This document shows, piece by piece, positions 1 through 5,742 of a stretch of DNA of 8,980 nucleotides. Source of the DNA: Lachnospiraceae bacterium (lineage in GTDB: Bacteria > Bacillota > Clostridia > Lachnospirales > Lachnospiraceae); assembly GCA_900770785.1 (NCBI GenBank), contig CAAGLJ010000074.1, forward strand, positions 1 through 8,980, read 5' to 3'. Position 1 is the stretch's first letter. Each line of letters opens with the position of its first letter. The notes beneath the pieces were generated by a model, which was not told the origin of the DNA, searched no databases, and worked only from the letters and a program-made list of their open reading frames with translations. Made by a program: the position numbers and the translations under genes.

Positions 1-31
1 ACTGGAGTTCAGTCGTGTGCTCTTCCGTTCT
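1..31 (+). other. Sequencing adapter remnant (Illumina TruSeq read-2 type)
   Basis: The first 31 bases match the 3' part of the Illumina TruSeq read-2 adapter as I remember it, differing only at positions 13 and 28, where the adapter has A and the window has T. A run such as GTGTGCTCTTCCG is not expected by chance at the very end of an assembled sequence. This is therefore contamination at a contig end rather than genomic DNA, and the few bases after it may also be unreliable. Confidence 0.93.
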
Positions 32-174
32 CTCCTCCTTTAATTCGAATCGTTCGTACTAATTCAAGATTATAGCATATATCCGATTAAATTGCACTAT
101 ATTTTGGCATTTTAAGATATAAACTTTTTGAAAAACAGATGAATAATAATGCCGCAGAACGAAGTCTGATGTTG

Positions 175-180
175 TATAAT
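175..180 (+). promoter_or_regulatory. -10-like box ahead of small ORF
   Basis: A perfect TATAAT lies about 80 bases upstream of the small plus-strand ORF at 259. I find no convincing -35 hexamer at a 16-18 base spacing (the bases there are GC-rich and unrelated to TTGACA), so only half of a promoter is visible. Apart from this box, the stretch from 32 to 258 is AT-rich and I see no gene in it. Confidence 0.25.
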
Positions 181-245
181 ATAAAAAAGTAATAGCAGAT
201 GCAATGTCTTGCAGTATACAGAATCTGTTTATTTTTTAGAAAGGC

Positions 246-251
246 AGGAGG
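246..251 (+). promoter_or_regulatory. Strong Shine-Dalgarno for small ORF
   Basis: A perfect AGGAGG is followed by a 7-base spacer and then ATG at 259. This site decides the start of the small ORF. The in-frame ATG at 253 is only one base away and too close to use. The strength of the site suggests that a real gene once began here. Confidence 0.6.
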
Positions 252-258
252 TATGCTT

Positions 259-377
259 ATGCAATATATCGGCAGTGAGTTACATGACAGAATGAATTTG
301 TCCGGCATTAATCTTTTTGCTTTATCTGAAATGATTTTATGGATGAGGAAACGCTTAAAGAGATTAAAATTTTGTAA
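259..377 (+). pseudogene. Possible frameshifted small HTH/XRE-like regulator remnant
   Basis: From the ATG with an ideal ribosome binding site the frame reads MQYIGSELHDRM, then NLSGINLFALSE, and then turns into an arginine/lysine-rich tail (LWMRKRLKRLK), ending at a stop at 379-381 after 40 residues. In another frame, from about 336, the same DNA reads FMDEETLKEIKIL before a TAA at 375-377. The two pieces joined (…LFALSE / FMDEETLKEIK…) look more like one amphipathic, helix-turn-helix-like protein than either frame alone. I recall short Lachnospiraceae regulators with this kind of opening, but I cannot confirm that here. The alternatives are a real 40-residue basic peptide or chance. It stands alone, with no partner gene next to it. 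Confidence 0.35.
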
Positions 378-584
378 ATGAAATAATGTTGAAGGCATAG
401 TATTTCACGAAAAGAGGTATTCTCTTGACAAGAAATGCTCTTGAAGCAGTTAATACGACCATAAGGTTTCTCTAATTCATAATCAGCGTGCCATTTGTTG
501 TTATTAACTGTATTTATTTAAGTTTTATGTAAACACATGCCATTTTTTACTTCATTACATCATTTATTCTGACTTACTGATTTT

Positions 585-604
585 ATGTTGCCAAAATGTT
601 GCCA
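585..604. repeat. Tandem repeat ATGTTGCCA, 11-bp period
   Basis: ATGTTGCCA occurs at 585-593 and again at 596-604, separated by two bases, so the period is 11 bp, about one helical turn. Two copies on the same face of the DNA can be protein-binding half sites, for example recombinase arm sites or repressor boxes. They could equally be the vestige of a coding repeat. No recombinase gene is visible in the window, so the function is unknown. Confidence 0.5.
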
Positions 605-617
605 CTCAGTCTAAAAT

Positions 618-653
618 TTTAGGGCAATAATCCTAAAAGATTATTGCCCTAAA
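618..653 (-). terminator. Perfect 15-bp hairpin, possible terminator
   Basis: The arm TTTAGGGCAATAATC (618-632) and its exact reverse complement (639-653) flank a 6-base loop. Read on the minus strand it lies about 115 bases beyond the stop of the DUF3825-family gene and is followed by ATTTTAGAC, a short and imperfect U-tract. On the plus strand no T-run follows. It is most likely a weak intrinsic terminator for the minus-strand gene. It could also be a structured 3' end or a protein-binding palindrome. Confidence 0.5.
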
Positions 654-769
654 CATAACATTACACAACAATTATCAAAATACAATCTTATCTAATAATG
701 CATAACCATATAGCTAACTTATCTAACAAATATAATATACCCAGTTTTCTTCAAAAAGTCAACTAATAT

Positions 770-1549
770 TTAAGGCTGAAGCCAATAACTGTCTGGACGA
801 GCAATTAATCTCGCATTATTATATGCCATTTCCGTTGTAAGACATGTATGTCCATAATAAACTGTCCCATCATCACTCAGAGATAAAACTAAAGCTAAAT
901 CTGGTTTATCTGGATTCGTCAAGTATAAAGGAGCTAACAGCCGAATTTTATCATTATATAATTGCGGGACAACCGTTTTATAATTAGCTTCTATGCGCTT
1001 CTTAACTGGCCTGATCGCCCCATCTATTAAATTCTGGCAAAATTCTTTACCATTGGCACGTAACTGTTCAGGTATTCTTAAAAAATTTTCCTCGTCATAC
1101 AATATATGATCCCACTGTGGAATGATTTCTAACTTAATATCATATATTAACGCACTTGGATTATCAAAATAACTTGCTCTCTGTAAATCTAATACAACAG
1201 AATTAGGAATGTCTGTAAATTTTATCGTGTAGCTATTGTAAAACGAAGTAAATCTCCACTCTTGAAATCCAGCTATCGGATTTTTAATACAATAAAAATA
1301 AATTGGCTGCCATGTCTTATCATATAATCCTGTATTAAAACAGCCCACTTTATCATCCATATAAATATACTTTTTCTTATCACTGTCAGGAGCTTCTTCT
1401 CGTTCTTTCCACAATTTTTCAAAAGTAAAATACAGATAATTTTTCAGGATGCCAAAATCTTCTTTTCCTGCATAACTCCATTTTTCAGCGGGTAAATCAT
1501 TCGTTGCCAACATTTGCAATCTATTTGTGAAAAATTCATAATTGTCCAA
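770..1549 (-). CDS. DUF3825 domain-containing protein (start possibly disrupted)
   Basis: A 259-residue soluble protein without signal peptide or membrane helices. The C-terminal third carries what I recognise as the DUF3825 signature: LAPLYLTNPDKPDLALVLS (about 207-225), then a YYGHTCLTTEMAYNNARLIA block (about 232-251) and a terminal RPDSYWL. DUF3825 proteins are uncharacterised. I recall them in variable genomic regions, some with RNA-binding or nuclease-like domains, so a nucleic-acid role is possible but unproven. The start used here is TTG (1547-1549), with only a weak AAGGA 10 bases upstream. A much better start, an ATG with ideal Shine-Dalgarno at 1571-1573, is in the same frame but separated by a TAG. 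The family N-terminus as I recall it (L-x-D-x-[AS]-F-[LI]…E-x-W) seems to extend across that TAG, so the protein probably lacks its natural first eight residues or is not made. It is a single gene with its own promoter. Confidence 0.75.
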   Translation of the reverse strand: MDNYEFFTNRLQMLATNDLPAEKWSYAGKEDFGILKNYLYFTFEKLWKEREEAPDSDKKKYIYMDDKVGCFNTGLYDKTWQPIYFYCIKNPIAGFQEWRFTSFYNSYTIKFTDIPNSVVLDLQRASYFDNPSALIYDIKLEIIPQWDHILYDEENFLRIPEQLRANGKEFCQNLIDGAIRPVKKRIEANYKTVVPQLYNDKIRLLAPLYLTNPDKPDLALVLSLSDDGTVYYGHTCLTTEMAYNNARLIARPDSYWLQP

Positions 1550-1555
1550 AAAACT

Positions 1556-1573
1556 CTAATCCTTAAGACGCAT
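1556..1573 (-). other. In-frame ATG start with premature TAG at codon 6
   Basis: On the minus strand the codons are ATG CGT CTT AAG GAT TAG, then AGT TTT, then the TTG taken as start of the DUF3825 protein, all in one frame. A GGAG (1582-1585) sits 8 bases before the ATG, the best translation start for this gene. The reading MRLKD-stop-SFLDNYEFF suggests that a sense codon such as TGG, CAG, AAG or GAG mutated to TAG, or that there is a base-call error. A five-codon leader followed by reinitiation at the TTG is the alternative. Confidence 0.7.
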
Positions 1574-1633
1574 ATATTTTTCTCCGTTCAAAATAAAATC
1601 AGCTTAGTTTATCACAACCATTTCTGCATCCTC

Positions 1634-1661
1634 ATTATAACAAATCCTCGCAGATTGACAA
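1634..1661 (-). promoter_or_regulatory. Sigma-A-type promoter for DUF3825 gene
   Basis: On the minus strand TTGTCA (1656-1661) is separated by 16 bases from a perfect TATAAT (1634-1639). A TG one base upstream of the -10 box makes it an extended -10. Transcription would begin near 1627, giving an untranslated leader of roughly 55 bases before the ATG at 1573. This is a strong match and shows the gene was, at least once, an independent transcription unit. Confidence 0.65.
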
Positions 1662-1773
1662 CACATTTTTGAAATATTACGCAATAGAAGCTCATTTTCG
1701 GAGGTTTAGATATAAGATATCAAACACCTTTTATCACATCTGAAATCCCTTGAAAATAAGACTTTCAGAACGC

Positions 1774-1857
1774 TTAAAGCGTAACATTCTGTCCCAATCC
1801 CATTTCCTTTATCACTTGTTTTGCACTATCCGCTTTATCACTAGACAATAATCGCAA
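1774..1857 (-). CDS. Small ORF, 27 codons, unknown
   Basis: A minus-strand frame starting at TTG (1855-1857) with a perfect GGAGG (1866-1870) 8 bases upstream encodes MRLLSSDKADSAKQVIKEM followed by GLGQNVTL and a TAA. An ATG at 1870-1872 is in the same frame but overlaps the Shine-Dalgarno, so TTG is the likelier start. The peptide is charged and helix-forming, with no membrane segment or signal. The text vaguely resembles the start of small ribbon-helix-helix/RelB-like antitoxins (an 'A-K-x-V-I-K-E-M-G-L' helix), but it stops too early for one. It may be the stub of a decayed gene, a true small protein or chance. No toxin gene is adjacent. Confidence 0.3.
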   Translation of the reverse strand: MRLLSSDKADSAKQVIKEMGLGQNVTL

Positions 1858-1980
1858 TTCTATATCCTCCATTTTTTATAAAACACAAGAAAGCGTATAA
1901 AACGATTACATCTCATACACCTTTCCGTTATGGTTGCAGATAAAATCCATAAACATGAATATCTAAGAAGCCTGAAACCT

Positions 1981-2008
1981 TTGGTTGCTTAAACAAGATT
2001 TTTATAAT
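1981..2008 (+). promoter_or_regulatory. Probable promoter for ABC exporter operon
   Basis: TTGGTT (1981-1986), a 16-base spacer and a perfect TATAAT (2003-2008) lie upstream of the exporter ATPase. The -35 box is a poor match (TTG only), which fits a promoter that needs an activator or is weakly expressed. The predicted leader is about 110 bases long. No regulator gene is found next to it. Confidence 0.45.
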
Positions 2009-2122
2009 AGGTCTTACCACATTTCTCTCTGACTGTTCTTGGTCTTCTCAAAACACATCAGATGGTTTATAATTGATTCAAAGCAACCAGTACCCAATCT
2101 TGAGGTAAAGAGGAATAGCCCT

Positions 2123-3004
2123 ATGGATATAATTCAAATAGAAAATCTGACTAAATATTATGGCAGGGCCCGAGGAATCATTGACCTGAATCTGAGCGTA
2201 AGAGAAGGCGAGTTTTTCGGGTTTATCGGACCCAATGGTGCAGGAAAATCAACTACCATTCGCATACTGCTTGGGTTGATTACTGCCACATCCGGCCAGA
2301 CCAAAATTCTCGGCTTGGATATAAGTAAAGAGAAAAATAAAATTCTGTCAAAAATTGGATATCTTCCTTCTGAAGCTGTGTTCTATTCAGGGATGAAAGT
2401 AAAAGATGTGTTAAAGCTGTCTGCAAAACTCAGAAAAAAGGACTGTACGGCAGAAGCAAAAAAGCTGTGTGACAGATTACAGTTAGATATCAACAGAAAG
2501 GTAGATGAATTATCTTTTGGCAATCGGAAAAAAGTGGCCATTGTTTCTGCCCTTCAGCACCAGCCTGAACTCCTGATTTTAGACGAGCCAACCAGTGGGC
2601 TTGATCCCCTTATGCAGCGCGAATTTTTTAATATTATCAGAGAAAGAAATGAGCAGGGAACAGGCGTATTTCTTTCCAGTCATATCCTCTCTGAAATACA
2701 AAGAAACTGTACCAGAGCCGCCATTATTCGGGAAGGTCACTTAATTGCCTGTGACAGCGTAGAAGCTTTGTCCAAAACCAGTGCCAGACGCATTACTGTG
2801 CATGGACAGGTACAGCTCGATAAGCTGGATGGAATTAGAGATCTGAGTGAAACGGATGGTGCCTTAAGTTTCCTCTATAGCGGAAACATTAAACAGCTGC
2901 TCGAAACTCTCTCATCCGGAAACGTTACCGACCTTTCCATAGCTGAACCGGATTTGGAAGAAATCTTCCTTCACTACTATGAAAATGGAGGTAAACAGAT
3001 ATGA
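2123..3004 (+). CDS. ABC-2 type exporter, ATP-binding subunit
   Basis: Cytoplasmic ATPase that powers the membrane partner encoded by the next gene; the family exports drugs, antimicrobial peptides or lipids. From the chosen start the protein has 293 residues. Motifs in order: Walker A GPNGAGKST (36-44), a GYLPSE segment at the Q-loop (79-84), signature LSFGN (130-134, in place of LSGGQ, common in this BcrA/CcmA-like family), Walker B LLILDEP (150-156), D-loop GLDP (159-162) and the switch histidine in SSH (187). A divergent C-terminal domain of about 90 residues follows. The frame is open back to 2039, but ATG at 2123 has AGAGGA 8 bases upstream, and homology begins right there with MDIIQIENLTKYYG; the earlier 28 residues look non-coding. 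The stop overlaps the permease start (ATGA). The substrate cannot be read from sequence. Confidence 0.9.
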   Translation: MDIIQIENLTKYYGRARGIIDLNLSVREGEFFGFIGPNGAGKSTTIRILLGLITATSGQTKILGLDISKEKNKILSKIGYLPSEAVFYSGMKVKDVLKLSAKLRKKDCTAEAKKLCDRLQLDINRKVDELSFGNRKKVAIVSALQHQPELLILDEPTSGLDPLMQREFFNIIRERNEQGTGVFLSSHILSEIQRNCTRAAIIREGHLIACDSVEALSKTSARRITVHGQVQLDKLDGIRDLSETDGALSFLYSGNIKQLLETLSSGNVTDLSIAEPDLEEIFLHYYENGGKQI

Positions 3005-3786
3005 CTCTTATCAAACATGAATTAAAGCAAGGCTGGAAGTCCCTTGCTATCTGGACAGCTTCCATTGCATTTTTCGTCGTAATCTGTGTGTTCATGTATC
3101 CTGAGATGGCGGGAGAAATGGAAAGTGTCAGTGAAATGTTTTCCTCTATGGGTGCTTTTACCGCCGCCTTCGGTATGGATAGACTGAATTTTGGCACTTT
3201 AATCGGCTTTTATGCCATTGAGTGTGGCAATATTCTGGGTATTGGAGGCACCTTCTTCGCCGCACTGGTTGCTATAGGCTCGCTTGCAAAGGAAGAAAAG
3301 GGAAGAACTGCTGAGTTCCTTCTCTCCCATCCCATAAGCAGAATGCGTCTAATTACGGAAAAACTGGCAGCGGTCATGCTCCAGCTTATCCTGATGAATG
3401 TGGCAGTTTTTATCCTGTCTGTCTCATCTGTTGCCCTGATTGGGGAGGAAATTCTCTGGAAGGAAATGTGCCTTCTGCATCTTGCGTATTTTCTGGTTCA
3501 AATACAACTGGCGGGTATCTGTTTTGGGATTTCTGCCTTCCTGCGCAGTGCCGGCCTGGGTATCGGCTTAGGTATTGCCACAACAATGTATTTTTTTAAC
3601 ATTGTTGCTAATATATCGGAAAGTGCAGAATTTCTTAAATACATCACTCCATTTGGATATGCGGAAGGTGCCGATATCCTTGCAAATGCCAGCCTTAATA
3701 TGAAGATGGTATTGTCGGGTATGGTGTTTGCCCTGGTCGGAATCACAGCAGCCTATCTGAAATACAGCCGCAAAGATATACAGTAA
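3001..3786 (+). CDS. ABC-2 type exporter, permease subunit
   Basis: Integral membrane partner of the preceding ATPase, 261 residues with about six hydrophobic helices: near residues 16-33, 73-93, 118-146, 154-178, 183-203 and 237-255. The cytoplasmic stretch EEKGRTAEFLLSHPISRMRL (about 98-117) is the typical ABC-2 coupling region contacting the ATPase. ATG at 3001 overlaps the ATPase stop by four bases and has GGAGG 9 bases upstream, inside the ATPase gene, so the two are translationally coupled. Together they would form a dimeric exporter. The gene ends 35 bases from the convergent importer ATPase. A self-protection or multidrug role is plausible but not demonstrated, since no biosynthetic or sensor genes lie nearby. 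Confidence 0.88.
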   Translation: MTLIKHELKQGWKSLAIWTASIAFFVVICVFMYPEMAGEMESVSEMFSSMGAFTAAFGMDRLNFGTLIGFYAIECGNILGIGGTFFAALVAIGSLAKEEKGRTAEFLLSHPISRMRLITEKLAAVMLQLILMNVAVFILSVSSVALIGEEILWKEMCLLHLAYFLVQIQLAGICFGISAFLRSAGLGIGLGIATTMYFFNIVANISESAEFLKYITPFGYAEGADILANASLNMKMVLSGMVFALVGITAAYLKYSRKDIQ

Positions 3787-3824
3787 CTGTTGATCAACAA
3801 ACGGATAAAGAGCCACAGCAGTTA
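3784..3824. repeat. Inverted repeat spanning two convergent stop codons
   Basis: TAACTGTTG (3784-3792) and CAGCAGTTA (3816-3824) form a 9-bp stem with one G-U pair on the plus-strand RNA and a 23-base loop. A 12-bp palindrome TGTTGATCAACA (3788-3799) overlaps the left arm. The outer ends are the stop codons of the exporter permease and the importer ATPase. Neither side has a T-run, so this is at best a weak bidirectional terminator. No better terminator is visible between these convergent operons. Confidence 0.35.
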
Positions 3825-4565
3825 TTCCAATATGGGAGATCCCACTGCCTGCAAAAGTCCTCTTACAAAATCATTGGCCGGTTCATCCTTAATCCTTACA
3901 GGAGTATCCAGCTGTACTGTGGAGCCTTTATCCATCACCAGTATCCGGTCTCCCAGCTTCATGGCTTCCCGGATATCATGGGTCACAAATACAATGGTAA
4001 GCCCCAGGTCTGTCTTAAGCTTAAGCAGCTCATCCTGCATACCCTGACGGGTAATTTCATCCAGTGCTCCAAAAGGCTCATCCATCAGCAGGATATGTGG
4101 CTTTGCCGCTAATGCCCTGGCAATCCCCACCCTCTGCTGCTGTCCTCCGGACAGTTGTGAAGGGTAACGGGAGGCCATCTCTTCTTCCAGTCCCACCTGC
4201 CTGAGTAATTTCAGGGCAAGCTGATGATTTGCCTTTCTGTCCCTGCTGCCGCTGATTACAGGAACATAGGTAATATTCTTTTCTACCGTCATGTGAGGAA
4301 AAAGACCTTTGTTCTGAATAACATAGCCTATTCTTCTTCTAAGTGCAATCAGGTCAGTAGACTGAATATCTATTCCCTCCACATAAATTTTCCCGGTGTC
4401 AGGAAGAAGCAGTCCATTCATTAATTTCAGCATGGTAGTTTTTCCGCAGCCAGAACGACCGATTACGGTAAGGCATTCTCCCTTATTTACGGTCAGACTG
4501 AACTCTTTTAAAACACATTCCTCACCATAGCACTTCGTCACTTTTTCCAGACTAATCATCTTCAT
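3822..4565 (-). CDS. opuCA: Quaternary-amine/osmoprotectant importer, ATP-binding subunit
   Basis: ATPase of a glycine betaine/carnitine/choline-type importer (OpuC/OsmV family), working at the cytoplasmic face with the permease and binding protein encoded upstream. From the chosen start it has 247 residues. Motifs: Walker A GRSGCGKTT (36-44), Q-loop glutamine 84 in VIQNKGLFPH, signature LSGGQQQRV (138-146), Walker B ILLMDEP (158-164), D-loop GALD and switch histidine 196 in VTHD. QNKGLFPHMTV and the GALDEITR segment are typical of this family. The start is ATG at 4563-4565, with GGAGG 8 bases upstream; the in-frame ATG at 4580 overlaps that ribosome site. Classical OpuCA is about 370-400 residues with two C-terminal CBS domains sensing ionic strength; these are absent. 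It is the last gene of the minus-strand block, 131 bases after the binding-protein gene. The gene symbol is given at family level. Confidence 0.85.
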   Translation of the reverse strand: MKMISLEKVTKCYGEECVLKEFSLTVNKGECLTVIGRSGCGKTTMLKLMNGLLLPDTGKIYVEGIDIQSTDLIALRRRIGYVIQNKGLFPHMTVEKNITYVPVISGSRDRKANHQLALKLLRQVGLEEEMASRYPSQLSGGQQQRVGIARALAAKPHILLMDEPFGALDEITRQGMQDELLKLKTDLGLTIVFVTHDIREAMKLGDRILVMDKGSTVQLDTPVRIKDEPANDFVRGLLQAVGSPILE

Positions 4566-4637
4566 AGCCTTTTCCTCCATTTTCTTCGTCTTAAGTGTAC
4601 TGCCACAGCAGAGAAAGACCGGACAGGAAACACTAAC

Positions 4638-4687
4638 CAGAAGGCAGCCTATGGCCAGAATATCTGCTATAAGCTGCCTTCCTTCTG
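4638..4687. repeat. Imperfect inverted repeat between binding-protein and ATPase genes
   Basis: CAGAAGGCAGC (4638-4648) pairs with GCTGCCTTCCTTCTG (4673-4687) apart from a 4-base bulge. The hairpin sits in the 131-base gap between the binding-protein stop and the ATPase start. A 3' hairpin after an abundant binding protein often stabilises that part of an operon mRNA or partly ends transcription. Here there is no U-run on the minus strand, so stabilisation or processing is the better guess. Confidence 0.35.
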
Positions 4688-4696
4688 CTTTATTTT

Positions 4697-5683
4697 TTAC
4701 TGGATAATTCCTTTGGAAACAAGGTACTCTCTGGCCACATCAGCCTCATTTTTTCCCTCTACTTCTACTGCATAATTAAGACCTGCCATTTCCTTATCAG
4801 TAAGGCAGCCGTCCAATTTCTCAATAGCTTCTTTGAGTCCTGGAAACTGCTCCAATGCCTCGTTTCTTACTACGGTAGAGCAAAGATAATTCATCTGGAG
4901 ATTTTTATCATCTTCCAGAACCACCACATCATCCCGTCCCAACTGAGCATCTGTAGTATTTCCATTGGTTACGTCAATATCTCCTGCTTCCATAGCCGCA
5001 TATTTCAATGCGATATCAATATCCTTTACCGACTTAAACTCCAATCCATAGGTTTCACATACTGCCCCAAAACCATCTGCTCTCTCCAGATAATCCGGGT
5101 TTCCACCAAAGACCAGCTTATCCGCTACAGCTGCCAGATCAGAGGTTTTGGTAAGCCCATATTCATCTGCCACCTTTTTGGTTACAGCAATGGCATAGGT
5201 ATTGTTGAAGCCGTAAAGTCCCACCCAGGACATACCGAACTGCTCAGGATACTGTTCCTTCAATCCCTCCAGAATCTCTTCGTCCGTAAGGCCTTTGGCA
5301 TCCTGCTTTAATACCATTACCCATCCGCTGGAGGTATATTCGGGATATAAATCAAATTCCCCTTTTTCCATAGCCGGATGAATATTGCTGGTTCCTCCCG
5401 CAATTCCCTTGGTAATCTCTACCTCATAACCGGTTTCTTCCTCAATCACCAGCTTTAACATCTCTCCCAGGATGTACTGCTCCGTCATAGGCTTGGTAGC
5501 AATACGGACAGGGCGGTCTGCCGCCACAGTCCCTTCACTTCCAGCCTCTGTGCCCTCCTGTACTGTACTCTCGATTACTTCTGCTTCCTGACTCATCTGA
5601 GCCTCTCCTGAACCTGTATTTCCACAGGCCATAAGTCCTGCTGCCATCAAGGCAGCCATAGCTAATACAACTAACTTTTTCAT
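4697..5683 (-). CDS. opuCC: Quaternary-amine/osmoprotectant-binding lipoprotein
   Basis: Extracellular substrate-binding protein, 328 residues, anchored to the membrane by lipid. It has a lysine-start signal peptide, a hydrophobic core and a lipobox LMAC with cysteine 20. A linker rich in Gly, Ser and Glu (about 21-56) follows, then the OpuAC-like domain: RIATKPMTEQYILGEML (60-76), GGTSNIHPAMEKGEFD (96-111) and LYPEYTSSGW (112-121). The last two blocks are typical of the glycine betaine/carnitine/choline/proline-betaine family, where aromatic residues cage a trimethylammonium group; the exact substrate cannot be read off. ATG at 5681-5683 has AGGAGG (5689-5694) 5 bases upstream. The gene lies between its permease and ATPase partners in one operon. 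The gene symbol is given at family level. Confidence 0.9.
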   Translation of the reverse strand: MKKLVVLAMAALMAAGLMACGNTGSGEAQMSQEAEVIESTVQEGTEAGSEGTVAADRPVRIATKPMTEQYILGEMLKLVIEEETGYEVEITKGIAGGTSNIHPAMEKGEFDLYPEYTSSGWVMVLKQDAKGLTDEEILEGLKEQYPEQFGMSWVGLYGFNNTYAIAVTKKVADEYGLTKTSDLAAVADKLVFGGNPDYLERADGFGAVCETYGLEFKSVKDIDIALKYAAMEAGDIDVTNGNTTDAQLGRDDVVVLEDDKNLQMNYLCSTVVRNEALEQFPGLKEAIEKLDGCLTDKEMAGLNYAVEVEGKNEADVAREYLVSKGIIQ

Positions 5684-5696
5684 TTTCTCCTCCTTA

Positions 5697-5738
5697 TCCG
5701 GCTTATAAAATTACCATAATTTCATCTAAGCTGCCGGA
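5697..5738 (-). promoter_or_regulatory. Bulged hairpin between permease and binding-protein genes
   Basis: TCCGG and CTTA on one side pair with TAAG and CCGGA on the other, with a 3-base bulge, in the 59-base gap between the permease stop and the binding-protein ribosome site. The position suits an mRNA processing or stability element that lets the binding protein be made in excess over the permease. No recognised riboswitch is seen. Confidence 0.25.
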
Positions 5739-5742
5739 AATT

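Larger units (their letters stand above)
382..769. other. Gene-free AT-rich stretch with repeat and hairpin
   Basis: This stretch of nearly 400 bases has no convincing gene on either strand. It holds an 11-bp tandem repeat (585-604) and a perfect hairpin (618-653), both listed separately. A minus-strand frame stays open across roughly 380-520 but has no start codon or ribosome binding site and resembles nothing I know. The low GC and decayed look fit a degenerate accessory region. Confidence 0.6.
1574..2122. other. Divergent intergenic region
   Basis: About 550 bases lie between the diverging DUF3825 gene and the ABC exporter. The stretch contains a minus-strand promoter (1634-1661), a 27-codon ORF (1774-1857), a probable plus-strand promoter (1981-2008) and a short direct repeat CTTTATCACT (two copies, about 1807 and 1833). 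Short minus-strand coding-like fragments such as FICNHNGKVYEM near 1906-1950 suggest decayed genes. I see no complete gene or structured RNA here. Confidence 0.5.

Noticed and set aside
40..60. TTCGAAT resembling a tRNA T-loop
   Set aside because: Flanking bases do not form a T-arm stem and no acceptor, D or anticodon arm can be found.
87..398. Minus-strand open frame of 103 codons over the left end
   Set aside because: No ribosome binding site, Cys/Phe/Tyr-rich composition typical of AT-rich non-coding DNA, and it lies opposite the ORF with a strong Shine-Dalgarno.
425..456. TTGACA (425-430) with TAATAC as a possible promoter
   Set aside because: The spacing is 20 bases, too long for a sigma-A promoter, and no gene follows on the plus strand for over 1.5 kb.
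2039..2122. Upstream in-frame ATG extending the exporter ATPase by 28 residues
   Set aside because: No ribosome site there; ATG at 2123 has AGAGGA at the right distance and the family homology begins exactly at it.
4638..4697. Hairpin plus T-run (about 4689-4694) as a plus-strand terminator
   Set aside because: No plus-strand gene runs into it, the loop is long and the T-run is separated from the stem; listed only as an inverted repeat.
4581..4705. Open hydrophobic minus-strand frame in the gap before the importer ATPase, in frame with it, as a possible second permease remnant
   Set aside because: No start codon or ribosome site, only about 40 codons, and no recognisable permease motif; an open frame this short is expected by chance.
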